This document shows, in pieces, positions 55,786 to 64,000 of a stretch of 64,000 bases of DNA. Positions within the stretch are counted from its first letter, which is position 1, and every line of letters begins with the position of its first letter. The notes beneath the pieces are model-generated. The model was not told the DNA's origin and did not search any database. It was given only the letters and a program-made list of their open reading frames with translations. The DNA is taken from positions 13,779,774 to 13,843,773 of the forward strand of contig CM038716.1 of assembly GCA_021613375.1 (NCBI GenBank), given 5' to 3'. Source of the DNA: Megaleporinus macrocephalus (Eukaryota > Chordata > Actinopteri > Characiformes > Anostomidae). The position numbers and the translations under genes were made by a program.

Positions 55786-56262
55786 GGTGAGTACACAGGT
55801 AGGTGAAGGTAGTGGTACAGTTTACCTGTGCACAGGTAGGTGAAGGTAGTGGTACAGTTTACCTGTACACAGGTAGGTGAAGGTAGTGTTACAGTTTACC
55901 TGTGCACAGGTAGGTGAAGGTAGTGTTACAGTTTACCTGTGCACAGGTAGGTGAAGGTAGTGTTACAGTTTACCTGTGCACAGGTAGGTGAAGGTAGTGG
56001 TACAGTTTACCTGTACACAGGTAGGTGAAGGTAGTGTTACAGTTTACCTGTACACAGGTAGGTGAAGGTAGTGTTACAGTTTACCTGTGCACAGGTAGGT
56101 GAAGGTAGTGGTACAGATTACCTGTGCACAGGTAGGTGAAGGTAGTGTTACAGTTTACCTGTACACAGGTAGGTGAAGGTAGTGGTACAGTTTACCTGTA
56201 CACAGGTAGGTGAAGGTAGTGTTACAGTTTACCTGTACACAGGTAGGTGAAGGTAGTGTTAG
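55786..56262 (+). repeat. 37-bp minisatellite, ~13 units, with palindromic E-box pair
   Basis: The unit is GGTAGGTGAAGGTAGTGTTA, then CAGTTTACCTGTGCACA. The junction TACCTGTGCACAGGTA is a perfect 16-bp palindrome (variant TACCTGTACACAGGTA). It follows the 41-bp array directly. Confidence 0.95.
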
Positions 56263-56289
56263 GACTCTTATTGGTACAGTGTAAGGTGG

Positions 56290-56451
56290 TTATTCAGGTG
56301 GGGAGCAGAACCAGTCCACAGCGTAGGGGGCAGTAGTGTACTGCTGTGTCAGCATGGCTGGTGTATCTCGGCGTCTGAAGGTCTGGAAGCTCCTGTGCTT
56401 CTGCAGCACACATCCACTTAACTCCTTGTCATATAAAAGAAGGATGTATGT
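56290..56451 (-). CDS. Candidate terminal exon, 53 codons
   Basis: On the minus strand a plausible acceptor TTGTGTCTACAG lies just before 56451. From there the frame reads TYILLLYDKELSGCVLQKHR, then SFQTFRRRDTPAMLTQQYTT and a hydrophobic/aromatic end, stopping with TAA at 56290-56292. The sequence is non-repetitive and of mixed, protein-like composition, unlike the artefact frames in the arrays around it. I do not recognise the family. The frame also stays open upstream of the acceptor to about 56526, so it need not be an exon. No upstream exons or poly(A) signal could be assigned. Confidence 0.25.
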   Translation of the reverse strand, partial: TYILLLYDKELSGCVLQKHRSFQTFRRRDTPAMLTQQYTTAPYAVDWFCSPPE

Positions 56452-56859
56452 CTGTAGACACAAGTGTAAACATCTCATTAAGATCAAAGAGCCGTGATTC
56501 CTGAGTGGCAGGTCATGTAGGAGCACTGCTTGGTGAACAGATGGGACTGAATTCTGGCTGTGACAGCTTTGAGTTACAGGGGTTTCTGGCTCTTCAGCTC
56601 TGAGATGTTATGGAGATGATGCTAAACTATCCGTCACACCTAAAGATGACTGACGTTCTCCTCGTTGTTGTCTTTCCTCAAACCTTTAATCTCTTCGCTC
56701 AGTGATCTCCTCATTACTGGAAGATCTGTGCTGTGTCTCAGTTCTTTGAACGAGAGATGAATTTTTCTATATGTGTATTGAATATATATATATATTAGAC
56801 ACAAAAAATTTTATTAAGGCTAATATTCTATGGCTACTAATATCCACCATTATAGCATA
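56452..56859. other. No further feature recognised
   Basis: Contains a short (TA)n at about 56786-56796. No repeat relation to the flanking arrays. Confidence 0.4.
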
Positions 56860-58985
56860 TGGGAGTGTTTATTCATGTTGCTTATGGACTAATATCTCTT
56901 GTTATGGTATATAACAGTGTGTACTAGGGTTATATCCCCCACTGTATTGTATAGCAGTGTTTATTATGGTTGTTTATTGACTAATATCTCCTATTATGGT
57001 GTATAGCAGTGTTTATTATGGTTGTCTATACTAATATCTCCTATTATAGTGTTTATTATGGTGGTTTATTGACTAATATCTCCTACTATATTGTATAGCA
57101 GTGTTTATTATGGTTGTCTAGACTAATATCTCTTATTATATTGTACAGCAGTGTTTATTATGGTGGTTTATTGACTAATATCTCCTATTATATTGTTTAG
57201 CAGTGTTTATAATGCTGGTTTATTGACTAATACCTCCTATTATAGTGTTTAGCAGTGTTTATTATGGTGGTTTATTGACTAATATCTCCTATTATATTGT
57301 TTAGCAGTGTTTATTATGGTTGTCTAGACTAATATCTCCTATTATAGTGTTTAGCAGTGTTTATTATGGTGGTTTATTGACTAATATCTCCTATTATAGT
57401 GTTTAGCAGTGTTTATTATGGTAGTTTATTGACTAATATCTCCTATTATATTGTATAGCAGTGTTTATTATGGTGGTTTATTGACTAATATCTCCTATTA
57501 TATTGTATAGCAGTGTTTATTATGGTGGTTTATTGACTAATACCTCCTATTATAGTGTTTAGCAGTGTTTATTATGGTGGTTTATTGACTAATATCTCCT
57601 ACTATATTGTATAGCAGTGTTTATTATGGTTGTCTAGACTAATATCTCTTATTATATTGTACAGCAGTGTTTATTATGGTGGTTTATTGACTAATATCTC
57701 CTATTATATTGTATAGCACTGTTTATTATGGTGGTTTATTGACTAATATCTCCTATTATATTGTATAGCAGTGTTTATTATGATGGATTATTGACTAATA
57801 TCTCCTATTATAGTGTTTAGCAGTGTTTATTATGGTGGTTTATTGACTAATATTTCCTATTATAGTGTTTAGCAGTGTTTATTATGGTGGTTTATTGACT
57901 AATATCTCCTATTATATTGTATAGCAGTGTTAATTATGGTTGTCTAGACTAATATCTCATATTATAGTGTTTAGCAGTGTTTATTATGATGGTTTATTGA
58001 CTAATATTTCCTATTATAGTGTTTAGCCGTGTTTATTATGGTGGTTTATTGACTAATATTTCCTATTATATTGTTTAGCAGTGTTTATTATGATGGTTTA
58101 TTGACTAATATCTCCTATTATAGTGTTTAGCAGTGTTTATTATGGTGGTTTATTGACTAATATTTCCTATTATAGTGTTTAGCAGTGTTTATTATGGTGG
58201 TTTATTGACTAATATCTCCTATTATAGTGTATAGCAGTGTTTATTATGGTGGTTTATTGACTAATATCTCCTATTTTATTGTACAGCAGTGTTTATTATG
58301 GTTGTCTAGACTAATATCTCCTATTATAGTGTTTAGCAGTGGTTTTTATGGTGGTTTATTGACTAATATCTCCTATTATATTGTTTAGCAGTGTTTATTA
58401 TGGTTGTTTGTTGACTAATACCTCCTATTATATTGTATAAGAGTGTTTATTATGGTTGTCTAGACTAATATCTCCTATTATAGTGTTTAGCATTGTTTAT
58501 TATGGTGGTTTATTGACTAATATCTCATATTATAGTGTTTAGCAGTGTTTATTATGGTGGTTCATTGACTAATCTCTCCTGTTAGTGTTTAGCAGTGTTT
58601 ATTATGGTGGTTCATTGACTAATATTTCCTATTATATTGTATAGCAGTGTTTATTATTGTGGTTTATTGACTAATATGTCCTGTTATAATATATAGCAGT
58701 GTTTATTAAGGTTGTGTAGAATAATATCTCCTACTTTAGTGTATAGCAGTGTTTACTATGATTGTTAATTGACTAATCTCCTATTATAGTGTATAGCAGT
58801 GTTTATTATGGTTGTTTATTGACTAATATCTCCTATTATAGTGTATAGCAATGTTTATTATGGTTGTTATTTGACTAATATGTCCTATTATAGTGTATAG
58901 CAGTGTTTATTATGTTTATTCATGTTGTTTATAGACTAGTATCTCCTGTTCTAGTGTATAGTAGTGTTAATTGAGGTTGTATAGG
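56860..58985 (+). repeat. 52-bp minisatellite, ~40 units, decaying at the edges
   Basis: The unit is GTTTAGCAGTGTTTATTATG, GTGGTTTATTGACTAATATC, TCCTATTATAGT. Shorter variants with GGTTGTCTAGACTAATATC are interspersed. Unit identity is highest in the middle and falls toward both ends. Confidence 0.95.
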
Positions 58986-59694
58986 ACTTCTATGTGTTAC
59001 TCTAGCCTGTAGGTTTGAATAGTAGCCACATTTTCAATGACAAGAAACGTCTGCTGTCCAAAGTTTGCTCCTCTAGCTCGGTACTAAAGCTAGCAGGCTG
59101 ATGTGGCTAGGACGTGGTGGAAGGCCAGCCTCATTAGTCCAGTGCAGAAGTGAAGGAGTGAACTTCTGACATGTCCTGACTGATAGAGCGTAGATAAGAG
59201 AAAAGCAGTAGATATCATTTTTGGTCTAATACAGGAACGATGACCTCAGACGGAGAACAGTAAACCAGTGATTTCTGGATGAAGCCGCAGTGCTGGTCAC
59301 TGTCCAGTGGACTCTAACGGGAAGCAGGACAGCGAAGGGAATCTGAGCTGGACACCAGCTGTCTCTCACGTAGCCGTCATATTAATTGGAGTATTGACGG
59401 TGCTTGGGAGAGTTAGAACTGAGGAGCTTAGCAGCTCCGTTGGTTTTGTCAGCGATGACAGCTAATCGATCAAAGCTGTTATGATGACATGAATCACAAG
59501 TAACTGACTTGTGGATGTGACACTTCTCCTCCAAGGAATCAGAACAGATGGCTTTCAGTGTCTGAGTTACAGCGAAAACAAACAAACCAAACATACAAAA
59601 GTGGTTAAGTGTGAATGGAACCCAGCACCAACATTTAGAATGAGGTAGTATAGTATCTCCAACCTTACAGCCAAGACCACCAACACACTTTACT
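58986..59694. other. Unique stretch, no gene recognised
   Basis: A 70-codon minus frame (59382-59594) is protein-like in composition but has no domain I recognise. Confidence 0.4.
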
Positions 59695-59765
59695 TCTAAT
59701 GTAAGTCAATGGAACCAGAATTTTCAGAGTTTGTTTGGAGCATTTCTAACCAATAAGTGTCTGAT
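59695..59765 (+). repeat. Dispersed family F1 fragment
   Basis: AATGTAAGTCAATGGAACCA then TTTGGAGCATTTCTAA, as in the other F1 copies. Confidence 0.75.
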
Positions 59766-59770
59766 CACCA

Positions 59771-59887
59771 GTTAGATCAGCAGATCTGATTAGAACAGAT
59801 GTAAATAATCATACAATACAAAGTAACATGAACATCTTATTGTGAGAGAAGTAGATCAGATCTTGAGCTCCAGTTTGAAGAACAAAG
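59771..59887 (-). repeat. Dispersed repeat, inverse of 29098-29212
   Basis: TGATTAGAACAGATGTAAAT and GATCTTGAGCTCCAGTTTGA are the reverse complement of the 29.1-kb copy. Confidence 0.8.
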
Positions 59888-59899
59888 TGTGGACCCCAA

Positions 59900-60915
59900 A
59901 TAGCCTTTTCTTCATCTTCCTCTACGTCTTCTTCATCATTATTTTCTCCAGCTTCATTATCATCATCTCCTTCTCTTTCTTTGTCATCATCTCCTTCTTC
60001 TCCCCCTTCTGGTTTATCTTCTATATATCATCACCTTCTTCTTCAACATAATCTCCTCATTCATCTTCTTCATCTCCTCCTTCGTCTTCATCTCCTCCTC
60101 CTTCTTCGTCATCTTCTCCCTCTTCAACATCATCTTCTCCTTCTTCCCCATCTCCTCCTCCCTCTTCATTATCATCTTCTTCAACATCTTCTCCTTCTTG
60201 TTTGTCTTCTTTTTCTTCTTCTTCCTTTTCTTTATCTTCCTGTCCTTCTTCCTCTTCTTCATCATCTTCTTCTCCTCATTCGTCTTCTTCATCCCCTCCT
60301 TTGTCTTCATCTTCTCCTTCATCATCATCATCATCATCTTCTTCTTCTTCTCCTTCTTCATCTTCTTCATCATCTTTTTCTACTTCTTCATCTCCTTCTC
60401 TTTCATCTTCTATATCACCATTATCTTCTTCTTCAACATCATCTCCTCCTTCTTAGTCATCATCTTGTTCTCCTTCTTCATCTCAGTCTTCTCCTCCTTC
60501 TCTTTCATCTTCTATTTCATCATTATCTTCTTCTTCAACATCATCTTCTTCTCCTCCTTCTTCTCCATCTCCTCCTCCTTCTTCATTATCATCTTCTTCA
60601 TCATCTTCTACTTCTTCTCCTTCTTGTTCTTCTTCTTTTTCTTCTTCTTTCATTTCTTCATCTTCCTCTCCTTCTTCCTCTTCTTCATCATCTTCTACTT
60701 CTTCTCCTCCTTGTTCTTCTTCTTTTTCTTCTTCTTTCTTTTCTTCATCTTCCTCTTCTTCATCATCTTCTCCTGCTTCTCCATCGTCATCTTCTCCTGC
60801 TTCTTCATAATATTCTCATCCTTCATCATCTTCTCCTGCTTCTTCTTCTTCTTCTTTATCATCATCCTCTTCATCTTCTCCTTCTAATTCTCCTTCTTCA
60901 TCTTCATCTCAAAAG
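59900..60915 (+). repeat. (CTT/CTC/ATC)n pyrimidine-rich tract 1
   Basis: About 1 kb of TTCTTCATCTTCTCC-type sequence. A 320-codon leucine/histidine-rich frame and serine- or phenylalanine-rich frames on plus, and lysine-rich frames on minus, come from this composition. Confidence 0.96.
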
Positions 60916-60954
60916 CATTACTTACTCTATTAATACTGTTTGAATATTCCAATG

Positions 60955-61640
60955 ACCCACCTCCCTAATAGTATCTGCTCTGTGGGGGTCCTGTATGGTC
61001 AGTGGAGCTGATACAGTGGACAGTGAGTGGAGGTCCTGTATGGTCAGTGGAGCTGATACAGTAGACAGTGAGTGGAGGTCCTGTATGGTCAGTGGAGCTG
61101 ATACAGTGGACAGTGAGTGGAGCTCCTGTATGGTCAGTGGAGCTGATACAGTGGACAGTGAGTGGAGGTCCTGTATGGTCAGTGGAGCTGATACAGTGGA
61201 CAGTGAGTGGAGGTCCTGTATGGTCAGTGGAGCTGATACAGTGGACAGTGAGTGGAGCTCCTGTATGGTCAGTGGAGCTGATACAGTGGACAGTAAGTGT
61301 AGGTCCTGTATGGTCAGTGGAGCTGATACAGTGGACAGTGAGTGTAGGTCCTGTATGGTCAGTGGAGCTGATACAGTGGACAGTGAGTGGAGGTCCTGTA
61401 TGGTCAGTGGAGCTGATACAGTGGACAGTGAGTGGAGGTCCTGTATGGTCAGTGGAGCTGATACAGTGGACAGTGAGTGGAGGTCCTGTATGGTCAGTGG
61501 AGCTGATACAGTGGACAGTGAGTGGAGGTCCTGTATGGTCAGTGGAGCTGATACAGTGGACAGTGAGTGGAGCTCCTGTATGGTCAGTGGAGCTGATACA
61601 GTGGACAGTGTGGTGGTTGTAATGTTATGGCTGGTCATTG
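60955..61640 (+). repeat. Foldback-repeat remnant swollen by a 45-bp array
   Basis: AATGACCCACCTCCCTAATA and GTATCTGCTCTGTGG precede the array, and GTAATGTTATGGCTGGTCAT follows it. These flanks match the right half of the foldback repeat at 14365-15140 and its known fish relatives. Confidence 0.85.
60997..61626 (+). repeat. 45-bp minisatellite, ~14 units
   Basis: GGTCAGTGGAGCTGATACAG occurs at 60997 and every 45 bp to 61582. Variants are limited to GGAGGTCC/GGAGCTCC and GAGTGG/GAGTGT. Open frames of 217 codons on plus and up to 362 codons on minus (STVSAPLTIQDLHSL repeats) are periodicity artefacts. Confidence 0.97.
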
Positions 61641-62274
61641 TGAAGTAGGCGACTGATGCTCCTGATAATGCTCCTTCTTGGGAAAGGAAGGAGCATCTCT
61701 GGTGGCTACCATGATGCTGTCTCTGGTTTCTTGTTGCTCTGATTAGAAAGTGAATTAATAACAGCCTTGAGGAGCTGCTGAGAGATTTCAGGCCAGGGTT
61801 CTGGTCCAGGAACTGAATATAAATGAAGCTGTGTAGCATCAAAGCTCTGAGAGTGAGAGGAGTTCTATCTCCAGTGTCAACATGGAGGTGTGTCACAGGG
61901 CCTAAACCCACCCAGAGTTCGAGAGCGAGGGAGTAAGCAGATGACGTGGTCAGGCAGCAGGTTGTGGATGGAGATCTGCAGGGTTTGAGCTCCAGCAGTG
62001 AGAATCTCATGAAATCTATGGGTTTGAACTTCAGGCGTGTTTTTGTCTGAGATGTTTTTGTATCGGTTCCTCACCGCCATCCATCCAGCTCACAGAGCTG
62101 AGGAGAACAAAGGGCTGGTGATGAATCACAGAGATAGAAGATAGAGGGGAAAAGAAGATCATGCGTCGGCAGTAGAAGTGTAGAAGGAGGAGTGACCCAT
62201 CACGGAGGGTCGATAGAATGCTCTTTCAGGGCCCGCTGTCGTTTATTCTGCTGAGCTCTGTTACTCTTCTCCTT
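61627..62274. other. Unique stretch, no gene recognised
   Basis: No repeat or convincing exon. The 5' part of the long minus frame above extends through it without any recognisable domain. Confidence 0.4.
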
Positions 62275-63325
62275 TATCTTCTTAATCTCCTTCATCTTTC
62301 TTTTCTTTTTTCTTTGTTCTTCATGTTCTGCTTCTTCTTCTTCCTCCTCTTCAGCGCCTAGTGTCCTTCATCTGCTCAGGTTTCTTTAGTTTTCTTCTCT
62401 ATTCAAACATTCATAGACATTGATAATTAGTTCTGTCCATCCTGCCTTCTTCTTCTCTTTTTCTCCTCCTTTCTTTATATTCATTTTACATCATCTTCTT
62501 CCTCTACTTCATCTTCTCTTTTATTGCTCCTTCTTATTTTTCATCTTCTTCCTCTCCTTCTTATTTTTTGTTTTTCTTTATCACCTTCTTCTTCATTTCT
62601 GTCTTCCTCTCCTTCTTCCTCTTCTTCATCATCATCTTCTCCTTCTTTGTCATCATCTTCTCCTCCTTCTTTATCATCTCCTTCTTCTCCTCCTTCTTTA
62701 TCATGTCCTTCTTTTCCTCCTTCTCCTTCATCCTCTATTTCATCTATTTCAAAATCATCTTCACCTCATTCATCTTCTTCTCCTCCTTCTTTTTCATCAT
62801 CATCTCCTTCCTTTTCATCTTTGTTTTCTTCCTCATCTTATTCTTCTCCTCATTCTTCATCTTCATCATCTTCTCCTCCCTCTTCTTTTTCATCTTCATT
62901 ATCTTCTCCTGCTTCATCATCTCCTTCTCCTTCATCTACTATTTCATCATCATTTTCTTCAACATAATCTTCTTCTCCTCCTCCTTCTTCATCATCTTCT
63001 CCTTCTTCATCATCTTCTCTTTCTTCATCATCTCATCCTTCATCATCTCTCTCTTCTCCTCATTTTCATTCATCTTTCTATCATCACCATCGTCTTCTTC
63101 AACATTATCTTCTCCTCCTCCTTCTTCATCATCTTCTTCTCCTTCTTTTTGTTCTTCTTCCTTTTCTTCATCTTCCTCTCATTCTTTCTCTTCTTCATCG
63201 TCTTCTTCTCCTGCTTCATCATCATTTTCTTCTCCTTGATCAGCTTCTCCTGCTTCTTCTTCAATATCATCATCCTTTTCATTTTCTTCTCCTTCTTCAA
63301 CTTTTTGTTCTTCGTTTTCTGTCTA
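62275..63325 (+). repeat. (CTT/CTC/ATC)n pyrimidine-rich tract 2
   Basis: Same composition as tract 1, interrupted at about 62345-62440 by non-simple sequence (AACATTCATAGACATTGATAA). A related spacer, AACATTGACAGACATTAATAA, follows the tract at 63339, so tract plus spacer may be a tandem duplication. Confidence 0.95.
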
Positions 63326-63625
63326 ATGTCCATTAATAACATTGACAGACATTAATAATCAATCCTGTGTGCGTCCTGCAGGTCTTCTTGTCTTATCTTC
63401 TCTGTTTTCTTCTTCTTTGTAGTTTGTTCATCAGTTTCTTCTATTTCTTCTTCTGCTGTATATAAAACTGAACAGGCTCAGGTGATCAGTTCTGTGTTCA
63501 GGTCTTCTGGTCTTGGTGGACGTTACTGCTGAGTTAGTTTTCTGAGAAGCTGAAGATGATGTTCTTGTGAAACGGTGATCCTCTGGATTCTCTCGTGTGT
63601 CACAATCTGCCAGAAAGCCTGCAGG
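63326..63625. other. Spacer between pyrimidine tracts
   Basis: Holds CAGGTCTTCTTGTCTT and CAGGTCTTCTGGTCTT (63379 and 63500), pointing to further local duplication. No gene recognised. Confidence 0.5.
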
Positions 63626-63905
63626 TCCTCTTTCTTCTCCTCTTTCTTCTTCTTCATCATCTTCTTCATCTTCTCAATCTTCTCTTTCTTCTTTTTCTTC
63701 ATCATCCTCAGCTTCTTTTTCATCTTTCTTTTTCTTCTTCTTTTTCATCTTTCTTTCTCCTCCTGCTTCTTCTTCTTCATCATCTCCTTCTTCTTCATCA
63801 CCTTCTGCTTCTTCATCTCGTTCCTCTCTGTTTTCTTCTCTTTCTTCTTCTCCTTCTGCTTCATCTTCTTCTTCTCCTTCATCTCGTTCCTCTTTCTTCT
63901 CCTGT
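63626..63905 (+). repeat. (CTT/CTC/ATC)n pyrimidine-rich tract 3
   Basis: Third tract of TTCTTCTTCATCATCTCC type, ending shortly before the window edge. Confidence 0.95.
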
Positions 63906-64000
63906 TTTCACCAAGCCTTCAATCTCCACCAATTTGTTTCGTCGGCTCGCCTTTAATCTCGATCAGATTCCCACAACCACTCATATTCCCGCATTCCCGG

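Noticed and set aside
48711..56262. CRISPR-like appearance of regularly spaced repeats
   Set aside because: Units are head-to-tail without unique spacers, the setting is eukaryotic, and there are no cas-like genes.
59382..59594. 70-codon minus-strand frame with Cys/His residues (CDSCHH)
   Set aside because: Cys/His spacing does not fit a known zinc finger and there is no supporting context.
60922..62010. 362-codon minus-strand open frame with STVSAPLTIQDLHSL repeats
   Set aside because: It is created by the 45-bp minisatellite, whose length is a multiple of three; both strands are open, and the non-repeat end has no domain or splice context.
59981..63956. Leucine-, serine-, phenylalanine- or lysine-rich frames up to 320 codons
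   Set aside because: Low-complexity CTT/CTC/ATC tracts leave several frames open at once; no domains are present.

Overview
This window looks like non-coding genomic DNA from a teleost fish. The evidence is three different Tc1-like DNA transposon families of fish type, a tRNA-derived SINE, fragments of a fish non-LTR retrotransposon (LINE), several short repeats widespread in fish genomes, and very many tandem arrays. The SINE with the 'GCCCCCTAGTG' body resembles one I associate with characiform and related fishes; that is recollection, not a search result. I found no operon, rRNA, tRNA gene, CRISPR array or bacterial-type gene, and no complete host gene. The window could be a very large intron or an intergenic, possibly subtelomeric, stretch.

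Layout. 0-9.4 kb: short dispersed repeats, a 367-bp insert flanked by a perfect 31-bp duplication, a Tc1-like element with perfect ends (5762-7005), and a second Tc1-like element (7932-9283) that lost one end to a (TA)n tract. 10.1-11.2 kb: a SINE swollen by an internal minisatellite, then a (CT)n tract ending in a recursive-splice-like site. 12.1-13.7 kb: degenerate telomere-like repeats. 14.4-15.1 kb: a foldback repeat carrying a 45-bp minisatellite. 15.8-19.2 kb: an AT-rich ~54-bp degenerate array split by an apparently unique island. 20-21.8 kb: LINE tail, 32-bp array, CTA-rich trinucleotide tract. 23.3-28.7 kb: nested duplications. 31-36 kb: an internally deleted Tc1-like element, triplicated ~0.45-kb blocks, and an array made of a Tc1-like terminal sequence. 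36.8-43 kb: a 200-codon open frame, a nested Tc1/SINE/LINE-tail complex and a LINE reverse-transcriptase remnant. 43-64 kb: almost continuous arrays with units of 56, 22, 20, 41, 37, 52 and 45 bp plus pyrimidine-rich CTT/CTC tracts.

How the parts relate. The recurring theme is minisatellites born inside transposable elements. The same SINE segment expanded at two loci, the same foldback segment expanded at two loci, a Tc1-like terminus became a 25-bp array, a tRNA D-arm/pol III A-box segment became a 3.5-kb 20-bp array, and the 37-bp array has a single relative next to a Tc1 remnant at 7.6 kb. Long open frames at 44-48, 54-55 and 60-63 kb are by-products of array periodicity, not genes. Three non-repetitive open frames (35914-36093 and 56290-56451 on minus, 36778-37380 on plus) are reported only as low-confidence coding candidates. 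Copy numbers and periods were counted by eye.
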